Under the pieces are notes generated by a model. The model did not search any database, was not told the DNA's origin, and was given only the letters and a program-made list of their open reading frames with translations. A program made the translations under genes and the position numbers. DNA of 64,000 bases from Corynebacterium wankanglinii (lineage in GTDB: Bacteria; Actinomycetota; Actinomycetes; Mycobacteriales; Mycobacteriaceae), in the NCBI GenBank assembly GCA_014490595.1, contig CP061031.1:1054001-1118000 (forward strand), given 5' to 3'. Positions 7,656 through 18,779 of this stretch are shown piece after piece; within the stretch, counting starts at the first letter, position 1; every line of letters begins with the position of its first letter.

Positions 7656-9326
7656 TTACGGAACGACCGGCGCAAGCGCGCTTAGAACGTTCGACTGAAG
7701 GAAGACTATCACGCACACCACAATCAAGAAGCCGAAGCTCCAGCCGACGACCTTCTTGAAGATTTCGGACTCCTTGCCCTCCATGTTCACCGCAGTCGCG
7801 GCGATGGCGAGGGACTGCGGGGAGATCATCTTGCCCACGACGCCGCCGGTGGTGTTCGCAGCGAGCATGAGGTCCGGGTTGAGGCCTAGGTTGTTCGCGG
7901 CGGTGACCTGCAGGTTTGCGAATAGGGCGTTGGCGGAGGTGTCGGAGCCGGTGACTGCGACGCCGACCCAGCCGAGTACCGGGGAGAAGAAAGCGAACGC
8001 CGGGCCGAGGTTGGCGAAGAACTCGCCGATGGTCACGGTCTGGCCGGAGTAGTTCATCACGTACGCCAGGGCCAGCACCAGCACGATGGTCACTGCGGAC
8101 CAGCGCATCTTCCACACCGTGTCCGTGAACTCCTTGCCCACCTGACCCCAGGTGAGGCTGTAGCGGCCGTTTTCGTTAAACACCATGTAGGCGATGGACA
8201 CGATCAAAGCGGAAATGACAGCAGCGTGCCCGGGTTGTTGATCCAGGCGAAGCTGTAGTCGCTGTTGACGGCTTCGCCGGAGGCGTCGAGAAGCTTGCCC
8301 TCCAAGCCCGGCCATGCGAAGGAGATCTTGAACTTGTTCAGCCACTCAGGGATGGTGCTGCCGAGGTTGGCCAAGCCGAAGATGACCACCACAACCGCGT
8401 ACGGCATGAGCGCCATCCACACACGGTGGCCAGGCAGCTCCGCATCCGCGGTGCGCTCCGGCAGCTCAAGGCGTCGGCGCATCTCTTCAATGCCCTTCGG
8501 CTGCCAGAAACGTAGCAGCAGGAACGCCGCACCCAGTGCGACGATGCAGGCGACGACGTCGGTGAGCTGGTAGGCGAAGTAGTGGGAGGTCCACCACTTG
8601 GCCACCGCAAAGGTGAGGCCGATAGTGAACGCCGCCGGGGCGGTCTCGCGCACGCCGCGCCTGCCGTCGATGATCAGGGCGATGATGAACGGCACGAAGA
8701 AACGACAGAATCGGGGTCTGGTTACCAATGATCGCCGCGATGTTTTCGGTCTGCTCGACCGTGCGGCCGCCGACCTCGCCGGCGGTGGTGATCGGGATGC
8801 CCACGGCGCCGAAGGCAACCGGAGCGGTGTTGGCAAGCAGGACCACGGTTGCGGCCTTGAGCGGCGGGATGCCCAGCGCCAGGATCATGGTGGCGGTGAT
8901 GGCCACCGGCGCGCCAAAGCCTGCGAGCGCCTCGAGCAGGCCGCCGAAGCAGAATGCGATAAGCATGGCCTGGATGCGCACGTCGCCGTTGCCCATCTTG
9001 TCAAAGACGAGGCGCAGGTCCTCGAAGCGGCCGGAGGCCACCGTGATCTGGTAGAACCAGATGGCTGTCAGGATCACGAAGACGATGGGGAACAGGCCAA
9101 ACAGGCCGCCGCGGAATGCGGAGGAGATGGCCATGGCGGTGGGCATGTTAAAGCCCAGGATGGCGACGAGGATGGCCACAACGAGTGCGACTGCTCCGGA
9201 TGTGTGCGCGCGGGCCTTGAAGCCGAGCAGCATGATGAAGAATGTGAGCAACGGCAGGGTAGACACCAGTGCCGAGAGGCCCACGCTGCCACCGATCGCA
9301 TCGGTGAAGACTTGGTATTGGTCCAT
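7656..9326 (-). CDS. lldP: L-lactate permease, interrupted by two frameshifts as sequenced
   Basis: A proton-coupled lactate importer of about 557 residues with many membrane segments, matching the LctP/LldP family (for example the stretch LLEALAGFGAPVAITATMI). The ATG at 9326 gives MDQYQVFTDAIGG after a GAAAGAG ribosome site. The frame breaks near 8700 (one extra A in a run, within PILSFFVPF) and is restored by a second break near 8219 (a missing base within NPGTLLVISAL). Both halves remain well conserved, so sequencing error is as likely as a real pseudogene. It heads the lactate locus and would supply substrate to LutABC. The C-terminus VLSALAPVVP looks natural. Confidence 0.85.
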
Positions 9327-9416
9327 GAAAGGCTCTTTCGAGTCAGGAACGGGCAATGACTGGGAAAACAATATGCCACTAGGGGGCTATAGGTGACGAA
9401 TCGGAGGAGTTTAATT

Positions 9417-9427
9417 TGGTGTGACCT
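9417..9427. promoter_or_regulatory. Possible FadR/LldR-type operator upstream of lldP
   Basis: TGGTGTGACCT matches the FadR-subfamily consensus TNGTNNNACNA except at the last base. It lies in the lldP-argS divergent gap, ~90 bases before lldP, as expected for a lactate-responsive GntR repressor. No regulator gene is present nearby, so this is only a candidate. Confidence 0.35.
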
Positions 9428-9492
9428 ATGGCACTATGCTGGTAGCGGGCACGCTGCGTGCCGTGTCGGCGGGTGTTTTAAACTTGTGCCCC

Positions 9493-11157
9493 ATGACGCC
9501 AGCTGAACTCGCAACCACCGTGAAAGAGGCCGCGACGCGCGTGCTCGCCGCCCACGACCTCGACGCATCCGTCGTCCCCGACACAGTCACCGTGGAGCGC
9601 CCCCGCAACCCCGAGCACGGTGACTACGCCACCAATATCGCGCTGCAGGTGGCGAAGAAGGCAGGTACTAATCCGCGTGAGCTTGCCGGCTGGCTTAGCG
9701 ACGACCTTTCGGCGAACCCCGCGATTGAGTCCGCCGAAATCGCCGGCCCGGGCTTTATCAACCTGCGCCTAGCGGCAGACGCCCAGGGGCAGCTGGTTGC
9801 AAAGGTGCTTTCCGAGGGAGAGAAGTTCGGCCACTCGGACCTTTATGCCGGCGAGAAGGTCAACCTCGAGTTTGTTTCCGCCAACCCCACCGGGCCGATC
9901 CACCTCGGCGGCACCCGTTGGGCTGCGGTAGGCGACTCCCTTGGCCGGGTGCTGGAGGCGTCCGGCGCCGAGGTCACCCGCGAGTACTACTTCAACGACC
10001 ACGGTGGGCAGATCGACCGCTTCTCGCGCTCGCTCGTCGCTGCGGCGAAGGGTGAGCCGACCCGGAAGGACGGCTACGGCGGCGATTACATCCGCGATAT
10101 CGCGCAGGCCGTCGTTGAGACGCACCCGCACGCCCTTGAGGGCACGGACGCGGAGGTGCAGGAGACGTTCCGCGCGGTCGGTGTGGAGATGATGTTCGCG
10201 CAGATCAAGGCGTCCCTGCACGACTTCGGAGTGGACTTCGACGTCTACTTCCACGAAAACTCGCTGTTCGAGTCCGGCGCGGTGGACAAGGCCATTGCCA
10301 CTTTGAAGGACAACGGCAACCTGTACGAGGCAGAAGGCGCTTGGTGGCTGCGCTCCACCGACTTCGGCGACGACAAAGACCGCGTTGTGCTGAAATCCGA
10401 CGGTGACGCCGCCTACATCGCCGGCGACATCGCATACGTAGCTGACAAATTTGACCGTGGCCACACGTTGGCGATCTACATGCTCGGGGCCGACCACCAC
10501 GGCTACATCGCGCGACTGCGGGCGGCGGCGCAGGCGTTGGGCTACAACGCCGACGCCGTGGAAGTGCTCATCGGCCAGATGGTCAATCTGGTGCGCGACG
10601 GCCAGGCTGTGAAGATGTCCAAGCGGGCCGGCACGGTGATTACGCTCGAGGATCTCGTAGACGCCATCGGCGTGGACGGCGCCCGCTACTCGCTGGTGCG
10701 CTCCTCCGTGGACTCGACGCTGGACATCGACCTTGATCTGTGGACGAAGCAGTCCTCCGACAACCCCGTCTACTACGTGCAGTACGCACACGCGCGGCTG
10801 TGCTCCATCGAGCGCAAGGCCATCGACGCCGGCATGAGCCCCAATACTGCGGCGGACGACATCGACCTATCGCTGCTCACCCACGACAGGGAGGGAGATT
10901 TGATCCGCACTCTCGGAGAGTTCCCGGCCGTGGTCCGGGCCGCAGCCGAGCTGCGGGAGCCCCACCGCATCGCCCGCTACACCGAAGAGTTGGCCAGCGC
11001 CTTCCACAAGTTTTACGACGCCTGCCAGATCCTGCCGAAGGCGGGGGAGACGCCGGAGCCGATCCACACCGCCCGCTTGGCGCTGGCGATGGCGTCCCGT
11101 CAGGTCGTCGCGAACGCGCTCGGCATGATCGGCGTGAGCGCACCGGAGCGGATGTAA
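9493..11157 (+). CDS. argS: Arginyl-tRNA synthetase
   Basis: Class I aminoacyl-tRNA synthetase charging tRNA-Arg with arginine. The 554-residue protein has the arginyl add-1 domain at the N-terminus, the HIGH-like motif H137-LGG in [12 protein letters not shown], the KMSK motif at 374-377, and the DALR anticodon-binding domain at the C-terminus. I chose the ATG at 9493 (MTPAELATT) rather than an in-frame GTG at 9421, because the added residues do not resemble the family. No clear ribosome site precedes it. Its TAA stop overlaps the lysA ATG by one base (TAATG), linking protein synthesis and lysine synthesis genes in one transcript. Confidence 0.97.
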   Translation: MTPAELATTVKEAATRVLAAHDLDASVVPDTVTVERPRNPEHGDYATNIALQVAKKAGTNPRELAGWLSDDLSANPAIESAEIAGPGFINLRLAADAQGQLVAKVLSEGEKFGHSDLYAGEKVNLEFVSANPTGPIHLGGTRWAAVGDSLGRVLEASGAEVTREYYFNDHGGQIDRFSRSLVAAAKGEPTRKDGYGGDYIRDIAQAVVETHPHALEGTDAEVQETFRAVGVEMMFAQIKASLHDFGVDFDVYFHENSLFESGAVDKAIATLKDNGNLYEAEGAWWLRSTDFGDDKDRVVLKSDGDAAYIAGDIAYVADKFDRGHTLAIYMLGADHHGYIARLRAAAQALGYNADAVEVLIGQMVNLVRDGQAVKMSKRAGTVITLEDLVDAIGVDGARYSLVRSSVDSTLDIDLDLWTKQSSDNPVYYVQYAHARLCSIERKAIDAGMSPNTAADDIDLSLLTHDREGDLIRTLGEFPAVVRAAAELREPHRIARYTEELASAFHKFYDACQILPKAGETPEPIHTARLALAMASRQVVANALGMIGVSAPERM

Positions 11158-12516
11158 TGACCGTCTTCATCTCCACGCCGTATGAGAAAGACAGCGGCGA
11201 CTTCAACGAACTGCCCGCCCACGTCTGGCCCCGCTGCGCGAAGCGCGAGGAGGACGGCGTGGTCACCATCGCGGGTGTGCCCCTGCCGGAGATCGCCGCG
11301 GACTATGGCACGCCCGTCGTAGTCATTGACGAAGACGACTTCCGCTCCAGGTGCCGCGACATGGCCGATGCGTTCCGCGCGCCGGAAAACGTGCATTACG
11401 CGTCCAAGGCGTTTTTAACCCGCCGGGTGGCGCGCTGGGTAGACGAGGAAGGTCTCGCCTTAGATGTGGCCAGCGAGAACGAGTTGCGCATCGCGCTGGC
11501 GGCGAACTTCCCGCCGCAGCGGATAACAGTGCACGGCAACAACAAGTCCGACGCGTTTTTGCGCCTGTGCGTGGAGTCCGAGGTCGGCCACGTGGTCATC
11601 GACTCGCATCAGGAGCTGGAGCAACTGGAAGCCGTCGCGAAGCAGGCAGGCGTGAAGCAGGACGTCTTCGTCCGCGTTAAGCCCGGCGTGGACGCGCACA
11701 CGCACGAATTCATCGCCACAAGCCACGAGGACCAGAAATTCGGCATCTCTCTGGCAACGGGCGATGCGCTCGCGGCCGCTGTGGCCGCGATCCAGTCCGA
11801 ATCACTGGAACTGACCGGCTTGCACTGCCACGTCGGCTCCCAGGTCTTCGACGCGGAGGGATTCAAGCTGGCCGCCGAGCGCGTGCTAGGCCTCTACGCG
11901 GAGATTTGGAAGACGCAGGGCGTCGCATTGGGCTATCTCGATCTCGGCGGAGGCTACGGCATCGCCTATAGGGGAGAAGCCGCTGGACGTCGCCGCAGTG
12001 GCCGCGGACCTGCTGGCGGCGGTGCAGGAGGTTGCGGACGATCTTGGGATCGCCGCGCCGACAGTAGTGGTCGAGCCGGGCAGAGCTATCGCCGGCCCGT
12101 CCGCGGTAACCGTCTACACCGCCGGCGTGATCAAGGACGTGGACACATCGTTTACCACCTCACGGCGCTACATCGCCGTCGACGGGGGCATGAGCGACAA
12201 CATCCGCCCCTCGCTCTACGGCGCGCTGTACGACGCCCGGGTAGTCAACCGGTTTACCGACGGCAGCTCCACGGACACCCGGTTGGTCGGCTCCCACTGC
12301 GAGTCCGGGGACATCCTCGTCGAAGATGCGAGGTGGCCCGACGACATTGCGCCGGGAGACCTCATCGCTTTGGCGGCCACGGGTGCGTACTGCTACTCCA
12401 TGGCCTCGAACTACAACGCGTTCGGCCGCCCGGCGGTGGTGTCGGTGCGCGGCGGGGAAGTGACGCCCATGGTGCGCCGGGAGACCGTCGAGGATCTCCT
12501 CGCGCGCGAATATTAA
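11157..12516 (+). CDS. lysA: Diaminopimelate decarboxylase, one frameshift as sequenced
   Basis: Catalyses the last step of lysine synthesis, meso-diaminopimelate to L-lysine, with pyridoxal phosphate. The PLP lysine is K84 in HYASKAF; the HCHVGSQ segment near residue 223 and the glycine loop LGGGYGIAY bind the cofactor phosphate; the C-terminal half has the GSHCESGD and ALAATGAYC motifs that contact substrate. The frame changes near 11968-11971, just after GGGYGIAY, and the protein continues as [17 protein letters not shown]. LysA is normally essential without lysine and both halves are conserved, so an indel error is most likely. Full length would be about 450 residues. Confidence 0.9.
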
Positions 12517-12546
12517 TTGACCATCTGCGGAGCGCTACGCAATAGT
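12517..12546 (+). promoter_or_regulatory. Candidate hom-thrB promoter
   Basis: TTGACC (12517-12522) is followed 18 bases later by AATAGT (12541-12546), directly after the lysA stop and ~57 bases before the hom ATG. A reasonable sigma-A-type match. Confidence 0.4.
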
Positions 12547-12602
12547 AGACAAAGCGGTTCACCACAGATCCCCGCCACGCACGACGAAGGAGCACAACGC
12601 AC

Positions 12603-13955
12603 ATGACTTCTGCCACCGCCGAGGGGTACAACGGCAACTACCCGGGCAAGGGCATCGGCACCCCAGTTGGTGTCGCGGTGCTGGGCAAAGGCACCGTCGG
12701 CACCGAGGTGCTGCGCCTGATCGCTGAGTTCTCATCGAGTCTGGAGCACCGAATCGGCGGCCCGATCGAAGTGAGGGGGGTTGCGGTATCGGACGTCGAT
12801 AAGCACAAGGACGCCCCTGAGATCCAGAGTGTGTACTTGACCGACAATGCCAGGGAGCTCGTCACCCGCGACGACGTGGATATCGTAGTCGAGCTCATCG
12901 GTGGAATCGACTACCCGCGTGAGCTCGTTCTTGAAGCCCTCAACGCCGGCAAGTCCGTCGTCACCGCCAATAAGGCTCTCGTGGCAGCGCACAGCGCTGA
13001 GCTTGCAGACGCCGCCAACGCCGCCGGAGTGGACCTGTACTACGAGGCTGCCGTCGCCGCCGCAATCCCCGTTGTGGGCATGCTGCGCCGCTCCCTCGCC
13101 GGGGACCAAGTGCAGCGCATCTCCGGCATCGTCAACGGCACCACCAACTTCATCCTCGACGCGATGACGACCACCGGAGCCAGCTATGAAGAGGCTTTGG
13201 CGGAGGCCACTCGCCTCGGCTACGCGGAGGCGGATCCAACCGCCGACGTTGAAGGGCACGACGCCGCTTCAAAGGCTGCGATCCTCGCGTCCATGGGTTT
13301 CCATACCCGCGTGACGTTCGACGACGTGTATTGCGAGGGCATTACTAAGGTCACCGCCGACGACATCGAGGCGGCTAAACAGTCCGACCAGACCATCAAG
13401 TTGCTAGCCATCTGCGAGCGCCTGGTGGACGAGGCCGGTAACACTACCGGCGTCAACGCCCGGGTCCACCCGACGCTCGTGCCAAACGAGCACCCGCTGG
13501 CCACGGTGGACAAGTCCTACAACGCGATCTTCGTTGAGGCCGAGGCTGCCGGCCGTCTGATGTTCTACGGCAACGGTGCCGGTGGCGCGCCGACTGCCTC
13601 GGCGGTGCTCGGCGACCTCGTCGGTGCCGCCCGCAACAAGGTCCACGGCGGACGTGCGCCGGCAGAGAACCCGTACGCCGACTACCCGGTCGTCGCCTTC
13701 GACGAGGTGAATACCCGCTACCACATCAATATGACGGTCAACGACCGCGTGGGTGTTTTGGCCGACCTCACCGCCCGCTTTGCCAAGGCCGGTATTTCCC
13801 TGTCGGCGGTGCGCCAGGAGGAGTCCGGCGACGAAGCCCACCTCATCGTTGTCACCCACGCTGCCCGGGAAGAGGATTTGCACGCGATTGTGGAGCAGCT
13901 CACGGGCCACGACGACGTGCAGACCGTCAATTCCGTCATCCGTCTGGATTCCTAA
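12603..13955 (+). CDS. hom: Homoserine dehydrogenase
   Basis: Reduces aspartate semialdehyde to homoserine with NAD(P)H, at the branch to threonine, methionine and isoleucine. The 450-residue protein has the Rossmann motif VLGKGTVGTE near residues 26-35, the catalytic core GIVNGTTNFIL near 175 with EGHDAASKAAILAS further on, and a C-terminal ACT domain from about residue 365 (RYHINMTVNDRVGVLADLTARF is its first strand-helix, cited in part) that in the family gives threonine feedback inhibition. A GAAGGAG ribosome site precedes the ATG. It is followed after 12 bases by thrB, forming the hom-thrB operon known in corynebacteria. Confidence 0.96.
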   Translation: MTSATAEGYNGNYPGKGIGTPVGVAVLGKGTVGTEVLRLIAEFSSSLEHRIGGPIEVRGVAVSDVDKHKDAPEIQSVYLTDNARELVTRDDVDIVVELIGGIDYPRELVLEALNAGKSVVTANKALVAAHSAELADAANAAGVDLYYEAAVAAAIPVVGMLRRSLAGDQVQRISGIVNGTTNFILDAMTTTGASYEEALAEATRLGYAEADPTADVEGHDAASKAAILASMGFHTRVTFDDVYCEGITKVTADDIEAAKQSDQTIKLLAICERLVDEAGNTTGVNARVHPTLVPNEHPLATVDKSYNAIFVEAEAAGRLMFYGNGAGGAPTASAVLGDLVGAARNKVHGGRAPAENPYADYPVVAFDEVNTRYHINMTVNDRVGVLADLTARFAKAGISLSAVRQEESGDEAHLIVVTHAAREEDLHAIVEQLTGHDDVQTVNSVIRLDS

Positions 13956-13967
13956 AAGGACTGCGAT

Positions 13968-14897
13968 ATGGCAATCGATCTGCAACCGGGCCTCAAGGTC
14001 AAGGTTACCGTCCCCGGATCTTCCGCGAACCTCGGTCCTGGCTTTGACACGCTCGGTCTCGCGCTGAGCATCTACGACACCGTGGAGGTCGAGGTCACTG
14101 AATCCGGCCTTGAGGTGGAGATTTTCGGCGAAGGAGCAGACGACCTTCCTCGAGACAGCTCCCACCTGGTGGTCAAGGCTATCCACTCCGGGCTCTCCGC
14201 CGCGGATGTCTCCGCGCCAGGGCTGCGCGTGGTGTGCCACAACTCCATCCCGCAGTCTCGCGGCCTCGGCTCGTCGGCAGCCGCAGCTGTCGCGGGTGTT
14301 GTCGCAGCTAACGCGCTAGCCGGCTCTCCGCTGGACCACGACGCGATCGTGCAGCTCTCGTCCGAGTTCGAGGGGCACCCCGACAACGCCGGCGCATCCG
14401 CCCTCGGCGGGGCAGTGGTGTCCTGGACGGACATCCCAGTCGACGGCCAGTCCAAGCCGTCGTACCGCGCGGTGCGCATTCCAGTCGACGATTCCATCAG
14501 GGCCGTCGCCCTGGTGCCGAATTTCCACGCGTCTACCAATGCGGTGCGCAAGGTGCTGCCCAGCCACGTCACGCACACGGACGCGCGCTTCAACGTCTCG
14601 CGCACCGCGGTGATGACGGCGGCCATCCAGCACCATCCTGAGCTGCTGTTCGAAGGCACCCGCGACCGCCTGCACCAGCCGTACCGCGCCGACGTGCTGC
14701 CGGTGACCGCGGAGTGGGTCAACCGCCTACGCAACCGCGGCCACGCCGCGTACCTTTCCGGTGCCGGTCCGACGGCGCTGGTGCTGACCACCAGCGCGGT
14801 TGAGCCGGCGCTTCTCGACGAAGCCCGCGAGGCCGGCCTCCGCGTCATTGAACTCGACGTCGCAGGACCCGCGACCGCGGAGCTGGTGCGCGACTGA
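13968..14897 (+). CDS. thrB: Homoserine kinase
   Basis: A GHMP-family kinase that phosphorylates homoserine with ATP to O-phosphohomoserine for threonine synthesis. The 309-residue protein has an N-terminal [16 protein letters not shown] motif, the GHMP ATP-binding loop [14 protein letters not shown] near residues 95-108, and the C-terminal [10 protein letters not shown] motif. It lies 12 bases after hom and is presumably co-transcribed. Threonine synthase (thrC) does not follow, unlike the order I recall for mycobacteria, but as in Corynebacterium. Confidence 0.96.
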   Translation: MAIDLQPGLKVKVTVPGSSANLGPGFDTLGLALSIYDTVEVEVTESGLEVEIFGEGADDLPRDSSHLVVKAIHSGLSAADVSAPGLRVVCHNSIPQSRGLGSSAAAAVAGVVAANALAGSPLDHDAIVQLSSEFEGHPDNAGASALGGAVVSWTDIPVDGQSKPSYRAVRIPVDDSIRAVALVPNFHASTNAVRKVLPSHVTHTDARFNVSRTAVMTAAIQHHPELLFEGTRDRLHQPYRADVLPVTAEWVNRLRNRGHAAYLSGAGPTALVLTTSAVEPALLDEAREAGLRVIELDVAGPATAELVRD

Positions 14898-14951
14898 TTG
14901 TTGCAGCTCGTGCCCTGCGGCACTCGGGTCACCGGGGCCTGTGAAGTTGCG

Positions 14952-16691
14952 TTAGGGCGTCTTCCTCGGTCGGCTGCCCGGGCCGGGCAGGGCAATGATG
15001 TCGAACTCTTCGCGCTCGAGGTGCTTACGCAAATCCTTCTTGTCAAACTTGCCCACTGAGGTCTTGTCGATGCTGTCTACGAACGTCCAGTACTCCGGCG
15101 CCATCCACTTGGGCAGGACGTCGGCCAAGCTGGCGCGGAGGTGGGCGGCCGTCTCCTTCGTCGGCTCGACATCGGCGGTGAGTTTGGTAACTGCGAGGGG
15201 GCGCTCCCCCCACTTCTTGTCGGGGATGCCGATGACGGCGCATTCGATGACGTCGTCGGATTCCATGATCAGGTTTTCCACCTGGGCCGAGTAGATCCAC
15301 TCGCCACCGGACCGGATCACGTCGCGCGCACGGTCGTAGAGGGTGAGGAAGCCGGCGTTGGTCACGGTGCCCACGTCGCCGGTACGGAGCCAGCCGTCGG
15401 CGGTGAAGTGGGCGCTGACGTCGTCGACGTCCTCGCCGCGGAACGAGGAGGCGAGCTCGCCCGGTTCCTGGGTTGGTGAGTGGTAGTAGCTGGCCGCCAC
15501 CATGTTGCCGCGCACCTGGATTTCGCCCTGGGTGAGGTCGTTGGGGGCCATCACCCGGCCGTCGTTGACCACGCGATACTCGATCGTGGGCGCAAAACGA
15601 CCCTGGGAGATGCGGTACGCCCAGCGTGCCTCACCCGATGCGCCGGACGGAGGCCTCGCGACGGTTCCCACGGTGGACGTCTCCGTCATGCCCCAGACGT
15701 GCACGACGTCGACGCCGTAGCGCTCCTCCCAGACCTTGATCAAGGCGGGTGGAGCGGGGGAGCCGCCCACGAAGATCTCCTGCAAACTCATCCGCTCCGG
15801 CGGATTGTGCAGGTAATGCACCATCAGCTGAATCCACAGCGTAGGCACGCCGTGGGCCACACGCGGGTGGGTGTTGGCGATCAGTTTGGCCAGGGTAGGG
15901 GCAGACATGTCGGAATCGGGCAGCACCAATGGCGTCCCGGCCAGGAAAGCGGCAAGGGGAACGCCCCAGCTGAGCACGTGATATATGGGGATGCAGCACA
16001 GGAATGTCTCACCGTGGGCCACGGCCAACGAGTCGGTTGCGCGCAAACCGGTCGCCTCCAACCACAAGGAGCGGTGCGAATACGCCACGCCTTTCGGTGC
16101 GCCTGTGGTGGCGGTGGAGTACACCAAGGCGGCGGCAGTGTTTTCGGGCAGCTCGGGCCAGGGGTAGGCCGTGGGGCGCCCGTCGAGAAGCTGCTCGTAG
16201 CTGTGCACCTCCACCGAGGGCGGCAGGTGCGAAGCGACGTCTTCAAGCGGGGCGACGCCCGTGAATGCGACCGCGCGCACGGAGGGGCACGACGGCAAAA
16301 TCTTGCCGAGCTTTTCGGCGAGACGGGGATCGGCGACAATGACCTCGGACTCCGCGTGGTTGACCACGTACGCGATCTGGTCCGCCATGAGCTGGACGTT
16401 CAGGGGGTTGAACACCGCGCCTTTGGCCGCGACGGCAAACATGACCTCGATGTGTTCGGCGCAGTTGTATAGCAGTGTTGAAACTCGCTGGTCGCCGTCG
16501 ATGCCGAGGTCGTTGTGCAGCGCGTTGGCAAAGGCGGCAGCACGGGCACCGATCTCTGCAAAGGTGGTTTCCTCCGCGCCGGATGCGCGCCACGTCGTGC
16601 ACTTGGTGTTGGCGTGGGCGGTGGTACCGAACTCCAGAATTCTGGCGACGGAGAACGGCACCTCCTGCATCGTAGAAAGCATGCAGGCCAT
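14952..16691 (-). CDS. AMP-dependent fatty acyl-CoA ligase
   Basis: An ANL-superfamily enzyme of about 579 residues that would activate a fatty acid through an acyl-adenylate to its CoA thioester. The A3 loop is YSTATTGAPKG (residues ~190-200), with Ala at a position usually Gly; the A5 motif is WGMTETS; the A7-A8 hinge is DGWLRTGDVG...YDRARDVIRSGGEWI; the catalytic lysine is in SVGKFDKKDLRK near the C-terminus. It most resembles medium/long-chain FadD/AlkK-type ligases; the exact substrate cannot be read from sequence. The N-terminus has several Met codons (residues 1, 4, 8), and MQEVPFSV is the likeliest family-like start. It is monocistronic, convergent with thrB and divergent from rho. 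Confidence 0.85.
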   Translation of the reverse strand: MACMLSTMQEVPFSVARILEFGTTAHANTKCTTWRASGAEETTFAEIGARAAAFANALHNDLGIDGDQRVSTLLYNCAEHIEVMFAVAAKGAVFNPLNVQLMADQIAYVVNHAESEVIVADPRLAEKLGKILPSCPSVRAVAFTGVAPLEDVASHLPPSVEVHSYEQLLDGRPTAYPWPELPENTAAALVYSTATTGAPKGVAYSHRSLWLEATGLRATDSLAVAHGETFLCCIPIYHVLSWGVPLAAFLAGTPLVLPDSDMSAPTLAKLIANTHPRVAHGVPTLWIQLMVHYLHNPPERMSLQEIFVGGSPAPPALIKVWEERYGVDVVHVWGMTETSTVGTVARPPSGASGEARWAYRISQGRFAPTIEYRVVNDGRVMAPNDLTQGEIQVRGNMVAASYYHSPTQEPGELASSFRGEDVDDVSAHFTADGWLRTGDVGTVTNAGFLTLYDRARDVIRSGGEWIYSAQVENLIMESDDVIECAVIGIPDKKWGERPLAVTKLTADVEPTKETAAHLRASLADVLPKWMAPEYWTFVDSIDKTSVGKFDKKDLRKHLEREEFDIIALPGPGSRPRKTP

Positions 16692-16718
16692 GTTAGCGCG
16701 GCGTTAGCGCGACCCCGA

Positions 16719-16747
16719 TTAGCACAGGGCCTGGTATGCGCTACACT
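16719..16747 (+). promoter_or_regulatory. rho promoter
   Basis: TTAGCA (16719-16724) and TACACT (16742-16747) are spaced by 17 bases, a good sigma-A match. Transcription would start near 16754, leaving a ~200-base GC-rich leader before rho. Such a leader fits the autoregulation known for rho genes, though no specific attenuator could be proven. Confidence 0.6.
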
Positions 16748-16955
16748 TTTGCGTGGATCGTGCGAATTGCACCCGCCCGGGGATTCCGGTTGAGGGTGCT
16801 GGCGGCGCAACCGGGAGGATCGTTTCCCCGGGCCCGCGAGATCCGGCCGGGCGTTGCAGCCCACCCCGAAAGACCGCACACGACCGCTACCGGCGTATGC
16901 ACCCACCACACTGTTGGGCGCGATTTAGCGTTGGCTTAGCGACGAAAGGACACAC

Positions 16956-18779
16956 GTGACCGATACCGGCACCACGGCAGACCTTGCCAAAATGAAGCTT
17001 CCGGAACTGCGAAAGCTCGCCGCCGAGCAGGGACTCAAGGGGATCTCTGGGCTCCGCAAGGGGGAACTCATCCAGGCCATCACCACCGGGCAAGTGCCGC
17101 GTAAGGCTGCGCCCGAGCAAAGAGCCGAGCAGGCGGCCCCACAGAAGGCCGAGCAAACGGCCGACGCCAAGGGTGAGGGCAGGGTTGAGAAGACTGATGA
17201 GACTGGGGAGTCTGGGGCCGCCGAGTCGGGCGATGACGAGGATTCCCGCGGCGGCTCCCGCTCCGCGGCCCGGCGCGCACGCCGTAACCGCGCACGCTCG
17301 CAGCACGACGAGCAAGATCAGCAGCGCGACCACAACCGCTCGGAGCAGGCAGGCCAGGACGATGAGCGTCGCGATGACGCTCAGGGTGATGGCGAGCGCG
17401 GCGACGAGCAGCGAGGTGGGCGTAACCGGGGCGGCCAGCGCAACCAGAACCGCGACAACCAGCACCACGACAACAACCACCACCACGATGACGACGGTCA
17501 GGGTGGCGGCCGTCGTGGACGTCGGGGGCGCCGGAACAGGAACCGGAACCGGGATAACAACCACAACAACGGCGGTAACAACAACGACCAGCACTTCGAC
17601 CCGGAAGACCTACAGGAGGTCGCCGGCATCGCGGACGTGCAGGACAACGGCTCGGCGTTCATCCGCACGACCGGCTACCGCCAGTCCAACGCGGACGTGT
17701 ACGTGCCGCAGAAGCTGGTGCGCCAGTCCGGCCTGCGCTCCGGTGACGCGGTGATGGGCCAAGTTCGCGCAAACGGCCAGTCCCACCAACAGGGCAACGG
17801 GCGCAACCGCCGCAGCTACAACCAGGTTGTGCGGGTGGACTCCATCAACGGCCAGACGCCGGAGGCTGCGAAGGGGCGCAAAGAGTTCCACAAGCTCACG
17901 CCGCTGTACCCGAACCGTCGCCTGCGTTTGGAGACGGAGCCGAAGATCCTGACCACCCGCGTGATCGACTTGGTCATGCCGATTGGTAAGGGCCAGCGCG
18001 CGCTGATTGTCTCCCCGCCGAAGGCCGGCAAGACGACCATTCTGCAGAACATCGCCAACGCGATCGCCACGAACAACCCGGAGTGCTACCTCATGGTCGT
18101 GCTTGTGGACGAGCGCCCTGAGGAAGTCACGGACATGCAGCGCAGTGTCAACGGCGAGGTCATTGCCTCGACGTTCGACCGCCCGCCGTCAGAGCACACT
18201 GCGGTGGCCGAGCTGGCCATCGAGCGCGCCAAGCGTCTGGTGGAAATGGGCCAGGATGTGGTGGTCCTACTCGATTCCATTACCCGCCTGGGCCGCGCGT
18301 ACAACAACTCGTCGCCGGCGTCGGGGCGCATTCTTTCCGGCGGTGTGGACTCCAACGCGCTCTACCCGCCGAAGCGGTTCTTGGGTGCGGCACGCAATAT
18401 CGAGGAGGGCGGCTCGCTCACCATCATCGCCACCGCCATGGTGGAGACCGGTTCGGCAGGCGACACCGTGATCTTCGAGGAGTTCAAGGGCACCGGCAAC
18501 GCGGAGCTGAAGCTGGACCGCAAGATAGCGGAGCGCCGCGTGTTCCCGGCCGTGGACGTCAACCCGTCTGGCACGCGAAAGGACGAGCTGCTGATGAGCC
18601 CGGAGGAGGCGCGCGTGATGCATAAGCTGCGCCGCATCCTCTCTGCGCTGGATCCGCAGCAATCCATCGACATGCTGATCAAGCAGCTGAAGAAGACGAA
18701 GTCCAACGGCGAGTTCCTCATGGGCGTGGCCAACTCCGCGCCGATGGCGCAGACCGAGACCGAGGAGGAGTACTCCTAA
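16956..18779 (+). CDS. rho: Transcription termination factor Rho with an extended Asn/Arg-rich N-terminal insertion
   Basis: The hexameric RNA-dependent ATPase that releases RNA polymerase. The GTG start follows GAAAGGA. Domains: Rho_N helices (residues ~10-48, [20 protein letters not shown]); a low-complexity insertion (~55-215) rich in Arg, Asp, Gln, His and Asn; the cold-shock-like RNA-binding domain (~220-300); and the ATPase core with Walker A PPKAGKTT near 353-360, [15 protein letters not shown], and the Q-loop/R-loop region up to ~590. At 607 residues it is much longer than E. coli Rho (419), as usual in actinobacteria, where the insertion adds RNA binding. Its TAA overlaps the prfA ATG (TAATG). 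Confidence 0.97.
   Translation: MTDTGTTADLAKMKLPELRKLAAEQGLKGISGLRKGELIQAITTGQVPRKAAPEQRAEQAAPQKAEQTADAKGEGRVEKTDETGESGAAESGDDEDSRGGSRSAARRARRNRARSQHDEQDQQRDHNRSEQAGQDDERRDDAQGDGERGDEQRGGRNRGGQRNQNRDNQHHDNNHHHDDDGQGGGRRGRRGRRNRNRNRDNNHNNGGNNNDQHFDPEDLQEVAGIADVQDNGSAFIRTTGYRQSNADVYVPQKLVRQSGLRSGDAVMGQVRANGQSHQQGNGRNRRSYNQVVRVDSINGQTPEAAKGRKEFHKLTPLYPNRRLRLETEPKILTTRVIDLVMPIGKGQRALIVSPPKAGKTTILQNIANAIATNNPECYLMVVLVDERPEEVTDMQRSVNGEVIASTFDRPPSEHTAVAELAIERAKRLVEMGQDVVVLLDSITRLGRAYNNSSPASGRILSGGVDSNALYPPKRFLGAARNIEEGGSLTIIATAMVETGSAGDTVIFEEFKGTGNAELKLDRKIAERRVFPAVDVNPSGTRKDELLMSPEEARVMHKLRRILSALDPQQSIDMLIKQLKKTKSNGEFLMGVANSAPMAQTETEEEYS

Noticed and set aside
16740-16955. A coding gene in the rho leader
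   Set aside because: Short frames there have no ribosome site and their composition is not protein-like; the promoter at 16719-16747 explains the region as a leader.
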